DNA of 12,934 bases from NCBI GenBank assembly GCA_944391155.1, contig CALXSO010000131.1, positions 1 to 12,934 of the forward strand, read 5' to 3'. This document shows positions 1 through 8,297 of the stretch, in pieces; positions within the stretch are counted from its first letter, which is position 1, and every line of letters starts with the position of its first letter. The notes beneath the pieces are model-generated. The model searched no databases, was not told the DNA's origin, and saw only the letters and a program-made list of their open reading frames with translations. The position numbers were made by a program, and so were the translations under genes. This stretch comes from an uncultured Clostridia bacterium (lineage in GTDB: Bacteria; Bacillota; Clostridia; TANB77; CAG-508).

Positions 1-4
1 TAAT

Positions 5-163
5 ATGTTAAATGAAGAAATATGTAAATTAAGAGACAAATTAAATGAAAGCATTGAAAATAATGCTGATTATGAAGAAATCTATAAATTAAGTGTTGAA
101 CTTGACGAATTAATTGCTAAATATTATAAAAAAGAAAAAAATTTATGTGAAAATAAAAATTAA
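5..163 (+). CDS. Spo0E-like aspartyl-phosphate phosphatase (possibly 5' partial)
   Basis: The frame gives a 52-residue peptide from the ATG at 5 to TAA at 161-163. It is two short helices joined by a turn, ending in S-V-E-L-D-E-L-I followed by A-K-Y-Y. This matches the Spo0E-family signature (S-x-E-L-D-x-L-I near the C-terminus of a 50-85 residue protein). Family members dephosphorylate Spo0A~P and so delay sporulation; the Asp of the S-x-E-L-D motif is the key residue and is present. The frame is open to the left edge of the window and no ribosome site can be seen, so the true start could lie a few codons upstream. The next gene is convergent, so this peptide ends its transcription unit. The family call rests on motif and size only. 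Confidence 0.7.
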   Translation: MLNEEICKLRDKLNESIENNADYEEIYKLSVELDELIAKYYKKEKNLCENKN

Positions 164-212
164 ATCTTTCTTAAAAAGGGGACTTTTGAGGAGGGTTTTA
201 TTTTTGCTATAC

Positions 213-419
213 TCACACTATATCCTGTGACATTTTTCTAATATATGCTCCTATCTCTTCATTTGTAAGGTCCAATTCTGTAATTAAATTTTTTAAAACA
301 TCTCTACGTGGTAAATCTTCTTCATTATCTATACGCACATATTGTCTCAAACTTATTCCTAATAGTTGGGACATTTTTTCTTGAGTATATTTTTTTTGCT
401 TCCTTTTTTCTTTAATCAT
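213..419 (-). CDS. Small XRE/Cro-type helix-turn-helix regulator
   Basis: This 68-residue protein is almost entirely one HTH domain of the Cro/C1 (XRE) type. A basic N-terminus (M-I-K-E-K-R-K) leads to helix 1; T-Q-E-K-M-S-Q-L-L-G-I-S (about residues 12-23) is the helix-turn-helix, and L-R-Q-Y-V-R-I-D the recognition helix and its exit. The common E-x-G-x-x-x-P end of the motif is replaced by D-N-E-E-D-L-P. A last helix (D-V-L-K-N-L-I-T-E-L) follows. There is no effector or dimerisation domain. On the minus strand a GGGTGA-like ribosome site lies just before the ATG. It is divergent from the helicase gene across about 225 bases and convergent with the Spo0E-like gene. Its targets are unknown; its own upstream region and the divergent promoter are the obvious candidates. 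Confidence 0.85.
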   Translation of the reverse strand: MIKEKRKQKKYTQEKMSQLLGISLRQYVRIDNEEDLPRRDVLKNLITELDLTNEEIGAYIRKMSQDIV

Positions 420-534
420 AAAATCACCCTTTTAAAATGTTATTCCCATTATTGCACAATTTTGTAAAGTTTTGTATTGTCATTTAAAGTCAGGTGTAAG
501 AGTGACAGAATTGCCTGAACAGTAACCGAATTTA

Positions 535-581
535 TAGATTATTTATCTAAAATTTTAATTAATTATTGAATTTTTTAGATA
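535..581. repeat. TAGAT inverted half-sites overlapping a promoter (possible operator)
   Basis: Three related half-sites occur in 47 bases. TAGAT at 535-539 faces ATCTA at 545-549 across a 5-base spacer. TATCTAAAA at 544-552 is perfectly complementary to TTTTAGATA at 573-581. The right arm lies between the -35 and -10 of the helicase promoter, a usual place for a repressor site. The adjacent divergent XRE protein would be a natural binder, but this is inference. Chance is a real alternative in such AT-rich DNA. Confidence 0.35.
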
Positions 582-594
582 CATATAATATAAT
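566..594 (+). promoter_or_regulatory. Sigma-A type promoter of the helicase unit
   Basis: TTGAAT at 566-571 and TATAAT at 589-594 are separated by 17 bases. A second overlapping TATAAT at 584-589 has too short a spacer to be the main -10. Transcription would start near 601, leaving an untranslated leader of about 43 bases before the ATG at 644. Confidence 0.7.
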
Positions 595-643
595 AATTAC
601 CTGAAAAAAAGAGAAACATTATTATAAAGAGGAGAAAAACATA

Positions 644-3600
644 ATGTTAATTAGTAAAGATATCATGACAAATCTCACAATTGATGCTGGAACAGAAAGG
701 ATAAAAAAAGCAAGAAGATATAAAGAAGAAGAAAAAGTAAAAATTGAAAAAGTAGAATATGAGAATAGCAGAAACTTTGAAGTTTCTGCAAATGTTTTTG
801 GAAATGAAACTTATCATACATATATATCAGCTAAAGATGGAGAGATAGATGATATAACATGTACATGTCCAGATTATGAAAGAACATATGGAGTTTGTAA
901 ACATACTTTGGCAACAGTAATGCAATTAGAAGATATGATTATTAAAGATAAAGTAGAAAAACAAAGCAATCATAATGTTAGATACACAAATTTTAAGCAA
1001 ATAGTAAACACTTTCTACAATGAAGAAATAGATCAAATAGACGGAGAAGAGATAAAGCTAGGAAAAGATAAAGGAACAATAATACTAGAACCAAAATTAA
1101 TATATAATAGATTTAATAAAGACCTAAAAGTTGAATTCAAGATAGGAAACAAAAGACTATATAAAATAAAAAGTTTAACAGAATTCTATGATAGAATGAT
1201 GAATAAAGAATTTTATAAATATGGAGATAAATTACAATTTATACACACAAAAGAAATATTTAAAGACAACATGCAAGATTTATTAGAATTTGTACTAAAA
1301 TATTCAGAGATTATTAAATATGCAAATTCAAATTCCAATAGTAACTATAGATATTATGGAAAAGCATTAAGTGAAAACAGCATTATGCTTGGAAACACAG
1401 GATTAGACGAGTTCTTTACTATTATGAAAGAAAAGAAAATAGAATTTCAAATTGATACAAAACAGGAACAAGTGCAATTTATTGAAAAAAATCCTAAAAT
1501 AGAATTTATCTTAAATAAAACAGCTAACGAAGAATATGAAATTGTTCCGAATGTTAACTTATATGAAATAATATTTTTAAAAGGCAAAGATTATCAATAT
1601 ATACTATGGGAAAATAAATTATATAAATTAAATAAAGAATTTGAAGAATCAACTATGAAATTAATTAAAATATTTAAAGAGAACTATCTAACAGAAGTAT
1701 ATCTTACAAAAGAAGATCTAAAATTATTATTTTCTATAGTTATACCAAGAGTAAAAAATTCAATAAATTTAAAAAATATAAATAATGAAGAAATAGAAGA
1801 ATATAAACCAAAAGAATTAATTACAAAAGTATTCTTAGACTTTGACGAAAAAGATTATTTAGTTGCAGAAATAAGATTTTGTTATGGGGAAAATGAAATA
1901 AATCCATTAAATGAAGAACAAAAAATCAGCATACCACGAAATATACTTGAAGAGGCAAAAGCATTAAATATATTCAAAAGATCAGGATTTATGTTTGATG
2001 TTAAAAATTTAAGATTAATACTTCCAGATAATGATAAAATATACGATTTTTTAACACAAGATATATCATATTACATGCAAAAATTTGAAGTAATGGTAAC
2101 AGATAATTTTAAAACAAAAGAAATAACAAAACCAAAGATAGGATCATTAGGAATAAAAGTAGAAAATGACCTATTATCAGTAGATTTAAAAAAGATAAAT
2201 ATAGACATAAAAGAATTAAAAGATATAATGTCAAAATATAAGTTAAAGAAAAAATATCACAGATTAAAAGACGGTAGTTTCTTAAGTTTAGAAAATAATA
2301 AAGAAGTAGAATTCATAGATAAATTAGTTACAGGTATGAATATTGATTATAAACAAATAGAAGAAGGAGAAGTTAGACTACCTGTTAATCGTTCTTTATA
2401 TCTAAATGAATTATTAAAAGGACTAAAAGGAACAGAAATAATAAAAAATAATGAATATAAAAACATCGTAACAAACTTAAACAAAGAAGTACAAGATGAT
2501 AATATTACATTACCAGAAAATTTAAATGCAGAGTTACGTTATTATCAAAAAATAGGTTTCAGATGGCTTTCAGTTCTTGATTTTTATCATTTTGGGGGAA
2601 TACTTGCAGACGACATGGGACTAGGAAAAACTATACAAATTTTAGCAATAATTTTAAAATACAAAAATAGCAAAGAAGAAAACAATAGAAAAACAAGTAT
2701 AGTTATATCTCCAAGTTCATTAACTCTAAATTGGCTTAATGAAGCAAAAAAATTTGCTCCAACATTAAAATTAGGTATTATAAGAGGAAACGCAAAAGAA
2801 AGAGAAGAACAAATAAAAAATTTAAATGATTACGATTTGATTATAACATCATATGATTTACTTAAAAGAGATATAGAAAGTTATAAAGAATTAAATTATA
2901 CTTTTAAATTTGCAATTGCAGATGAAGCACAATATCTAAAAAACAGTAACACAAAAAATGCAAAAGTAATAAAAAGCATAAAAGCAGAAACAAGATTAGC
3001 ATTAACAGGAACACCGATAGAAAATTCACTTGCAGAATTATGGTCAATATTTGATTTTATAATGCCAGGATATTTATTTGGATATAAAGAATTCAAAAAC
3101 ACTTATGAAATACCAATTGTAAAAGAACAAGATGAAAATGCAATGAATAAATTAAAAATGCTAATAGAACCATTTGTATTAAGAAGAACAAAAAAAGAAG
3201 TGTTAACAGAACTACCAGAAAAAACAATAACAGTTTTAAATAATGAAATGACAGAAGAACAAGAAGAAATATATTTATCATATTTGGCACAAGCAAAACA
3301 AGAAGTAGCAGATGAAATAAATGCAAATGGATTTGAGAAAAGTCAAATAAAAATATTAGCAGCACTAACAAGACTAAGACAAATTTGTTGCCACCCAAAG
3401 TTATTTATAAGCAACTATTCAGGAATGTGTAGCAAATTAGAACAATGCATGGAAATTATAGAAGATGGAATTGCATCAGGACACAAGATTTTACTATTTT
3501 CTACATATACATCAATGTTTGACATCATAGAAGAAAAACTAAAGAACAGAAAAATTAAATATTTTAAATTAACAGGAGCAACAAAAGTTGATGACAGAAT

Positions 3601-3940
3601 AAAAATGGTAGATGAATTCAATGAAAATGATGACGTAAAAATATTTTTAATATCATTAAAAGCAGGAGGAACAGGACTTAATCTTACAGGTGCCGATATG
3701 GTAATACACTACGACCCATGGTGGAACTTATCTGCAGAAAATCAAGCAACAGACAGAGCATATCGTATAGGGCAAAGAAATAATGTGCAAGTATATAAAC
3801 TAATTACAAAGAACTCAATTGAAGAAAAAATTTATGAACTCCAAGAAAGAAAAGCAAAATTAGCAGATAATATGCTTGATACTTCAGTTACTTTTGTAAA
3901 TAAAATGTCTAAAGAAGATATTATGCAGTTATTTAATTAG
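644..3940 (+). CDS. SWIM zinc-finger SNF2-family DNA helicase/ATPase
   Basis: This 1098-residue protein has the usual order of bacterial SNF2 proteins with an N-terminal SWIM domain. The SWIM finger is C73-x-C75-x9-C85-x-H87. A long middle region (about 150-600) has the size and position of the SNF2-associated domain. The helicase core begins near L-R-Y-Y-Q (631-635), with Walker A D-M-G-L-G-K-T (657-663), Walker B D-E-A-Q (760-763), motif III L-T-G-T-P-I-E-N (787-794), and motifs V-VI with A-G-G-T-G-L-N-L and the arginine-finger segment Q-A-T-D-R-A-Y-R-I-G-Q (1034-1044). Such proteins use ATP to translocate on or remodel DNA-protein complexes; the substrate in bacteria is mostly unknown. AGAGGAG at 628-634 fixes the start. 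Walker B is DEAQ rather than DEAH, which is tolerated in the superfamily. No terminator is visible after it, so it may be co-transcribed with trmFO. Confidence 0.96.
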   Translation: MLISKDIMTNLTIDAGTERIKKARRYKEEEKVKIEKVEYENSRNFEVSANVFGNETYHTYISAKDGEIDDITCTCPDYERTYGVCKHTLATVMQLEDMIIKDKVEKQSNHNVRYTNFKQIVNTFYNEEIDQIDGEEIKLGKDKGTIILEPKLIYNRFNKDLKVEFKIGNKRLYKIKSLTEFYDRMMNKEFYKYGDKLQFIHTKEIFKDNMQDLLEFVLKYSEIIKYANSNSNSNYRYYGKALSENSIMLGNTGLDEFFTIMKEKKIEFQIDTKQEQVQFIEKNPKIEFILNKTANEEYEIVPNVNLYEIIFLKGKDYQYILWENKLYKLNKEFEESTMKLIKIFKENYLTEVYLTKEDLKLLFSIVIPRVKNSINLKNINNEEIEEYKPKELITKVFLDFDEKDYLVAEIRFCYGENEINPLNEEQKISIPRNILEEAKALNIFKRSGFMFDVKNLRLILPDNDKIYDFLTQDISYYMQKFEVMVTDNFKTKEITKPKIGSLGIKVENDLLSVDLKKINIDIKELKDIMSKYKLKKKYHRLKDGSFLSLENNKEVEFIDKLVTGMNIDYKQIEEGEVRLPVNRSLYLNELLKGLKGTEIIKNNEYKNIVTNLNKEVQDDNITLPENLNAELRYYQKIGFRWLSVLDFYHFGGILADDMGLGKTIQILAIILKYKNSKEENNRKTSIVISPSSLTLNWLNEAKKFAPTLKLGIIRGNAKEREEQIKNLNDYDLIITSYDLLKRDIESYKELNYTFKFAIADEAQYLKNSNTKNAKVIKSIKAETRLALTGTPIENSLAELWSIFDFIMPGYLFGYKEFKNTYEIPIVKEQDENAMNKLKMLIEPFVLRRTKKEVLTELPEKTITVLNNEMTEEQEEIYLSYLAQAKQEVADEINANGFEKSQIKILAALTRLRQICCHPKLFISNYSGMCSKLEQCMEIIEDGIASGHKILLFSTYTSMFDIIEEKLKNRKIKYFKLTGATKVDDRIKMVDEFNENDDVKIFLISLKAGGTGLNLTGADMVIHYDPWWNLSAENQATDRAYRIGQRNNVQVYKLITKNSIEEKIYELQERKAKLADNMLDTSVTFVNKMSKEDIMQLFN

Positions 3941-4048
3941 ATACAAGTAAATGGCTAAATATATGCAAATTACAACAAGAAAGTAGATATTATTATGTTT
4001 TTTCAAAGGAAAATATAAAAGTTAAAATGAAAGGTTTTTAAAACAAAT

Positions 4049-4417
4049 ATGAATAATTTTGAAAAATTTGAAAAAAGAAATGATGAAAAATGGGAAAGAG
4101 AATTAGACGAAAAAATAGCAACACTATTAGAACAATATTATAATTTGGAAAGACAAGAAGGAGAAACTAAGATAGAATATTTAACAAGAAAGAAAAATTT
4201 AGTAGGTAAAATTTTAGAAACATACATAGTAATAAAGATAGAAGATTTCGGATTTAAAGAGAAAGGATATAAAAAAGATTATAATATAAAACAATATGAA
4301 TTTGCACAAATATCAAATCTACTAGAAGAAGCCAAAAGAAAACAGAATGAAAGAAGAAAAAAATTACAAAAATATAATATGGATATATCAGAAACAGATA
4401 AAGGAGCGGAAAGATAA
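4049..4417 (+). CDS. Unrecognised small charged protein, coupled to trmFO
   Basis: I do not recognise this 122-residue protein. It is rich in Lys and Glu, has no membrane segment, cysteine motif or signal peptide, and is predicted mainly helical: a first helix at about 5-40, a second at about 42-70, a short G-F-K-E-K-G-Y linker, and a long basic helix (about 86-110, with R-R-K-K). Its TAA (4415-4417) shares one base with the trmFO ATG (4417-4419), a TAATG junction typical of translational coupling, so the two proteins are made together. The upstream ribosome site is weak (AAAGG at 4030-4034, about 14 bases from the ATG). A GGAGCGGAAAG stretch near its 3' end supplies the ribosome site for trmFO. 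It could be a small RNA-binding or accessory protein, but nothing shows this directly. Confidence 0.8.
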   Translation: MNNFEKFEKRNDEKWERELDEKIATLLEQYYNLERQEGETKIEYLTRKKNLVGKILETYIVIKIEDFGFKEKGYKKDYNIKQYEFAQISNLLEEAKRKQNERRKKLQKYNMDISETDKGAER

Positions 4418-6003
4418 TGGAAAACCATATAAACATTATAGGTGGAGGATTAGCAGGAACAGAAGCGGCATATCAAATAGCTAAAAGAGGAATAAAAGTA
4501 AAACTATATGAAATGAAACCAAAAAAATATTCCCCAGCACATAACAACCCAAATCTAGCAGAAATAGTTTGCAGTAATTCATTCAAATCAAATCTACTAA
4601 CAAATGCCTGTGGACTCCTTAAAGAAGAACTAAGAAGACTAGATTCATTATTAATCAAAACAGCAGATGAAACAAAAGTACCAGCAGGACAAGCACTAGC
4701 AGTAGACCGTGAAATATTTTCACAAAAAGTCACAGATGCAATAAGAAAAAATGAACTAATAGAAATAATAGAAGAAGAAATAGGAGAGAAAATCCACTTA
4801 GAAGACCTATGCAAAGATGCAATTACAATAATTGCAACAGGACCATTAACGTCTGATTCATTATCAAAAGAAATAAAAGAATTAACAGGACAAGACAAAC
4901 TATACTTCTATGATGCAGCAGCACCAATAGTAACAAAAGAAAGTATAGATTTTTCGATTGCATTTTACGGAGACAGATATTCAGAAGAAAAAAAGAAAGA
5001 AGAAACAATTGAAGAATGGAAAGAAAGATTAAACAAGCAAAGCAAAGACGAACAAAGCTATATCAATCTACCAATGAACAAAGAAGAATATGAAAACTTT
5101 GTAAAAGAATTAGTAAATGCAGAAGTAGTAACATTACACAATTTTGAAAAGAAAGAAATATTTGAAGGATGTATGCCAATAGAAATAATGGCCAAAAGAG
5201 GAATAGACACACTAAGATTTGGGCCACTAAAACCAGTAGGATTTGATGACCCAAGAACAGGGAAAAGACCATATGCAATAGTACAACTAAGACAAGATGA
5301 CAAACAAGCAAGCATATATAATCTAGTAGGATTTCAAACAAACTTAAAATTTGGAGAACAAAAAAGAGTATTTGGAATGTTACCAGGATTAGAAAATGCA
5401 GAATTTATAAAATATGGAGTAATGCACAGAAACACATATATAAACTCAACAGAATTGTTAGATGAAACATATAGATTGAAAGAATCAAAGCAACCAATAT
5501 ATTTTGCAGGACAAATCACAGGTGTAGAAGGATATGTAGAATCAATTTCATCAGGGATGGTTGCAGGACTTAATGCAGTCAATGAATTTAATAAAATTAA
5601 TAGAAAACAAATTTATATAAACAAACCAGGAGCCAATCAGAATAAAAACTACATTAATGAGAACAAAAATGACAATATTGAAAATAAAAAAGAAGTTATT
5701 CAAAACGAAAACAACATTAATAATGAAAACAGAAACATAATCAATGCAAATAAAAAAGGAATAATATCAGAAAATAACTCTCAAAAAATAATATTCCCAG
5801 AAAATACAGTAATAGGAAGTCTAGCTAAATATATATCCACACCTAATTCCAAATTCCAACCAATGAATGCAAATTTTGGAATACTTCCTGAATTAGAAGG
5901 CGAAAAAGTCAGGGATAAAAGAAAAAGATATGAAAAAATGGCTGAGAGAAGTTTAGAAAATTTTTTAAAAGAAAATTTGCAAATACTTGAATTAAATAGA
6001 TAA
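4417..6003 (+). CDS. trmFO: TrmFO: folate- and FAD-dependent tRNA (uracil-5-)-methyltransferase
   Basis: TrmFO makes 5-methyluridine at position 54 of the tRNA T-loop, using methylenetetrahydrofolate and reduced FAD. The N-terminus has the FAD dinucleotide motif [10 protein letters not shown] (7-16). The conserved block [12 protein letters not shown] carries C52 and E-G-C-M-P-I-E carries C252; these correspond to the two functional cysteines known in the B. subtilis enzyme (C53, C226). The C-terminal FAD-binding segment [12 protein letters not shown] near 365-376 is intact. At 528 residues it is about 80-90 longer than usual. Two insertions explain this: a charged helix of about 25 residues near 185-210, and an Asn-rich low-complexity stretch near 396-455, just before the conserved I-F-P-E-N-T-V-I-G segment. 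All core motifs are present, so it should be active. It is the last gene before a strong terminator. Confidence 0.96.
   Translation: MENHINIIGGGLAGTEAAYQIAKRGIKVKLYEMKPKKYSPAHNNPNLAEIVCSNSFKSNLLTNACGLLKEELRRLDSLLIKTADETKVPAGQALAVDREIFSQKVTDAIRKNELIEIIEEEIGEKIHLEDLCKDAITIIATGPLTSDSLSKEIKELTGQDKLYFYDAAAPIVTKESIDFSIAFYGDRYSEEKKKEETIEEWKERLNKQSKDEQSYINLPMNKEEYENFVKELVNAEVVTLHNFEKKEIFEGCMPIEIMAKRGIDTLRFGPLKPVGFDDPRTGKRPYAIVQLRQDDKQASIYNLVGFQTNLKFGEQKRVFGMLPGLENAEFIKYGVMHRNTYINSTELLDETYRLKESKQPIYFAGQITGVEGYVESISSGMVAGLNAVNEFNKINRKQIYINKPGANQNKNYINENKNDNIENKKEVIQNENNINNENRNIINANKKGIISENNSQKIIFPENTVIGSLAKYISTPNSKFQPMNANFGILPELEGEKVRDKRKRYEKMAERSLENFLKENLQILELNR
5602..5781 (+). other. Asn-rich low-complexity insertion within trmFO
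   Basis: Residues about 396-455 of TrmFO are dominated by Asn, Lys, Glu and Ile with short N-E-N, N-N-E-N and N-K-K units. They fall between the last FAD-binding segment and the C-terminal domain that begins with I-I-F-P-E-N. In typical TrmFO these parts are joined by only a few residues. The DNA is made of A-rich AAY/AAR codons, which suggests growth by slippage. It is in frame, with no stop or shift. Confidence 0.75.
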
Positions 6004-6051
6004 TTTAAAATAATTAACAATTTCAATTCTACTAGATATGATACTAGTACT

Positions 6052-6093
6052 AAGCGATATATGTAATAAATATCCTATACATATATCGCTTTT
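6052..6093 (+). terminator. Rho-independent terminator after trmFO
   Basis: The arms 6052-6065 and 6078-6091 are perfectly complementary over 14 bp (AAGCGATATATGTA and its reverse complement), with a 12-base loop. The 3' side runs into TTTT at 6090-6093. The AAGCG/CGCTT base gives a small GC clamp. The reverse strand also has an A-start/T-end symmetry, so it could work both ways, but there is no convergent gene. Confidence 0.8.
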
Positions 6094-6133
6094 ATTAATC
6101 AATAATTTTTTGTAAGTAAAAATAACAAAAGTA

Positions 6134-6162
6134 TTGAATTATGTAAAGTTGTATGATATAAT
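6134..6162 (+). promoter_or_regulatory. Sigma-A type promoter of hflK-hflC
   Basis: TTGAAT (6134-6139) and a perfect TATAAT (6157-6162) are spaced by 17 bases. The predicted start near 6169 leaves an untranslated leader of about 90 bases before the hflK ATG, longer than needed, with an extra ribosome-site-like AAGGAGGG inside it. Confidence 0.75.
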
Positions 6163-6194
6163 TACCTACATAGAGTTTTACTCAAATTTATAAA

Positions 6195-6232
6195 AAGGAG
6201 GGTTAGTGATTTATTTTGCAACTGTAAACTAG
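6195..6232 (+). promoter_or_regulatory. Possible 8-codon leader ORF with its own strong ribosome site
   Basis: AAGGAGGG (6195-6202) is the best Shine-Dalgarno match in the hflK leader and lies too far (about 57 bases) from the hflK ATG to serve it. A GTG at 6206 follows at a short spacing and opens M-I-Y-F-A-T-V-N, ending at TAG 6230-6232. It could be a regulatory leader peptide or simply a chance purine run. The 3-4 base spacing is tight, which lowers confidence. Confidence 0.25.
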
Positions 6233-6259
6233 ATTTTATAAGATAAGAAAGGAAAAAAT

Positions 6260-7357
6260 ATGATTATTATCAAAATTTTATTAGTACTTTTAATACTAAC
6301 AATGACTGTTTTCACAATTATTCGGAATCATTCCAAAAACGAAAACATTTCTTGGGAAGCAGAAGAAAGAATTAAAAAAATATTAGAACTAAGACCATTT
6401 TTTTATGGAGGAATTGGTGCAATTACATTAATAATTGCATTATTTACAAGTATCTACTTTACAAACGAGCAAGACATTGGGTTTACATCATTAATGGGAA
6501 AAACAACCATGATTGATGGACCAGGGATGCATTTTAAAGTGCCATTTCTAAGTCAGAAGCATATATATGATGCGACTACAAAAGGAATGGCTATCGGGTA
6601 TAATGAAGAAGATAATGCATCAGAAGAAGCTGATAGCTTAATGATTACATCTGATATTAACTTCGTCAACATAGACTTCTATGTTGAATATAGAATATCC
6701 GATCCAATACAGTATTGCTATGGAACAAGCAATCCAGAAGCATTGCTGAAAGATATTTCTATGTCTGCTATACGAAATACTGTTGGACAATATGATGTGG
6801 ATTCAGTCATGACTACAGGAAAACCTGAAATAGAATCTAAAGTTTTTGATGAGATTGTAGCAGAACTTGAAAAACACAGTACAGGTTTAACTGTTTCAAA
6901 CGTCACAATCCAAGACTCAGAACCGCCAACTGCTGAAGTAGCAACAGCATTTAAAGATGTTGAAAATGCCAAGCAGAACGCGGATACAGTAGTTAATAAA
7001 GCAAATGAATATAAAAATACAAAAATTCCTGCAGCAGAAGCAGAGGCGGAAAAGATTAAACAATCTGCAAATGCTAGCAAGACGGAACGTATTAACCAGG
7101 CACAAGAAGAAGTGGCCGAATTTGAAGCTTTATATACGGAATATGAAAAAAATCCAGATACTGTAAAAGAAAGACTCTACTATGAAGCTTTGGAGGAAAT
7201 CTTACCAAATATGGAGATTATAATTGGTGAAGATTCAAAAATTGTTTATATCAAAGGAAATGAAACATTAGAAAAAAATGTTACAGATTCTTCGCAGAAC
7301 AATACAGAAGCAAATTCAAAGTCAGAATCAGAGACAGAGTCAAAATCAAACAAATAG
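6260..7357 (+). CDS. hflK: HflK-like SPFH/Band 7 membrane protein
   Basis: This 365-residue protein has two N-terminal hydrophobic segments (about 3-21 and 47-68). An SPFH domain follows, opening with G-F-T-S-L-M-G-K-T and I-D-G-P-G-M-H-F-K-V-P-F, then a long Ala/Glu-rich helix (about 230-320) with the HflK-type pattern K-I-P-A-A-E-A-E-A-E-K and Y-E-K-N-P-D-T-V-K-E-R-L-Y-Y-E-A. The last 30 residues are a Ser/Glu/Lys tail of low complexity. In proteobacteria HflK and HflC form a large membrane cage around the FtsH protease and modulate it. The extra first membrane segment differs from the single one of E. coli HflK. AAGAAAGGA at 6245-6253 is the ribosome site. hflC follows after 12 bases. Other SPFH families (prohibitin or stomatin-like) are the alternative, but the pair favours HflK. 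Confidence 0.85.
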   Translation: MIIIKILLVLLILTMTVFTIIRNHSKNENISWEAEERIKKILELRPFFYGGIGAITLIIALFTSIYFTNEQDIGFTSLMGKTTMIDGPGMHFKVPFLSQKHIYDATTKGMAIGYNEEDNASEEADSLMITSDINFVNIDFYVEYRISDPIQYCYGTSNPEALLKDISMSAIRNTVGQYDVDSVMTTGKPEIESKVFDEIVAELEKHSTGLTVSNVTIQDSEPPTAEVATAFKDVENAKQNADTVVNKANEYKNTKIPAAEAEAEKIKQSANASKTERINQAQEEVAEFEALYTEYEKNPDTVKERLYYEALEEILPNMEIIIGEDSKIVYIKGNETLEKNVTDSSQNNTEANSKSESETESKSNK

Positions 7358-7369
7358 GAGGATTGTAAG

Positions 7370-8236
7370 ATGAAAAAAAATATAAAAACAATCATAATTG
7401 CAGTAACCGCTTTTTTGATAATAATGATAGGAAGTAATTGCATATCTTATAATAAGGAAAACCAAAATGCTCTAGTCATGCAGTTTGGACAGATTATAGC
7501 AGTGAAAGAAGAACCTGGAATATTTTTTAAAATTCCAATTATTCAAAAAGTAAAAAAAATATATATCGGAGAGCAGATATATGACGTTCATGAATCAGAG
7601 GTAATTACTTCTGATAAAAAGAATATGATTGCAAACTGCTATGTAACATGGAGAGTTTCTGATGCAAAAAAATATTACAAATCTATTGCATCAGAAAGCG
7701 TTGCACAGGGACGATTAGATGTTGCTGTTTATAACGCAATGAAAAATGTAATAAGTTCCACTTCCCAAGATGATGTCATCGCAGGTAAAAATGGAACACT
7801 TGGAAAAAACATTTTAAAAGAAATCAAAAATATTTCACAATATGGAATTAATGTAACGAACTTAGAAATGAAACTTTTAGACTTGCCAAATGATAATAAA
7901 ACATCAGTATATGAGCGGATGATTTCAGAAAGGCAAGTAATAGCAGCGGAATACAAAGCAAATGGAGAAAAAGAAGCCCAAAATATTCGCAGCTCTACAG
8001 ATGCAAATGTCAGAAAAGTAATTTCAGATGCAGAAGTAGTAGCTGCAAATACAGAAGCAGAGGGTGAAACAATATATTTTCAAACATTATCTGCTGCGTA
8101 TAGTGCATCACCAGAAAGAAGAGAGTTTTATAACTTTATTATAGGATTAGATGCATTAAAAGAATCACTTTCTAATGGAGGTACTATTACTATTAATGAG
8201 AAATCTCCACTGTACAGTATTCTTAATAATCAGTAA
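7370..8236 (+). CDS. hflC: HflC-like SPFH/Band 7 membrane protein
   Basis: This 288-residue protein has one N-terminal membrane segment (about 5-24), then an SPFH domain with Q-N-A-L-V-M-Q-F-G and the P-G-I-F-F-K-I-P motif, which in this family marks the membrane-near fold. The region M-I-S-E-R-Q-V-I-A-A-E-Y-K-A-N-G-E-K-E-A-Q-N-I-R (about 183-206), followed by an Ala/Glu helix, is the HflC hallmark (ER-x-I-A-x-x-Y-x-x-x-G-E-x-E-A-x-x-I). It is somewhat shorter than E. coli HflC (334). Its AGGAGG (7356-7361) overlaps the hflK stop codon, so the two are co-translated from one mRNA and probably form a hetero-oligomer. No ftsH lies in the window. The gene is followed directly by a strong terminator. 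Confidence 0.87.
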   Translation: MKKNIKTIIIAVTAFLIIMIGSNCISYNKENQNALVMQFGQIIAVKEEPGIFFKIPIIQKVKKIYIGEQIYDVHESEVITSDKKNMIANCYVTWRVSDAKKYYKSIASESVAQGRLDVAVYNAMKNVISSTSQDDVIAGKNGTLGKNILKEIKNISQYGINVTNLEMKLLDLPNDNKTSVYERMISERQVIAAEYKANGEKEAQNIRSSTDANVRKVISDAEVVAANTEAEGETIYFQTLSAAYSASPERREFYNFIIGLDALKESLSNGGTITINEKSPLYSILNNQ

Positions 8237-8256
8237 AATAAAAAACTAATCTCTTA

Positions 8257-8291
8257 TCCCCAACATGTTTTTATGTGTTGGGGAGTTTTTT
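8257..8291 (+). terminator. Rho-independent terminator after hflC
   Basis: CCCCAACA (8258-8265) pairs with TGTTGGGG (8276-8283), extended by T8257-A8284, across a 10-base loop, and is followed by six T at 8286-8291. It starts about 20 bases after the hflC stop. This is a textbook GC-rich stem in an AT-rich background. Confidence 0.92.
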
Positions 8292-8297
8292 ATTTAG

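Noticed and set aside
164..212. Possible shared terminator between the convergent Spo0E-like and XRE genes
   Set aside because: Only AAAAG-GGGA-CTTTT (5 bp) can form and no T-run follows at the right place on either strand.
191..230. AGGAGGG followed by a TTG-started 8-codon frame between the Spo0E-like and XRE genes
   Set aside because: It runs into the 3' end of the convergent XRE gene, no promoter is visible, and the purine run is likely chance.
431..459. Possible minus-strand promoter TTGTGC / TTTAAA for the XRE gene
   Set aside because: The spacing is 17, but the -10 would lie only 12 bases from the ATG, placing the start inside the ribosome site.
3093..3398. Leu-rich open frame on the minus strand resembling a membrane protein
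   Set aside because: It is antisense to the conserved SNF2 core; the Leu/Phe richness is the complement of A-rich Lys/Glu codons.
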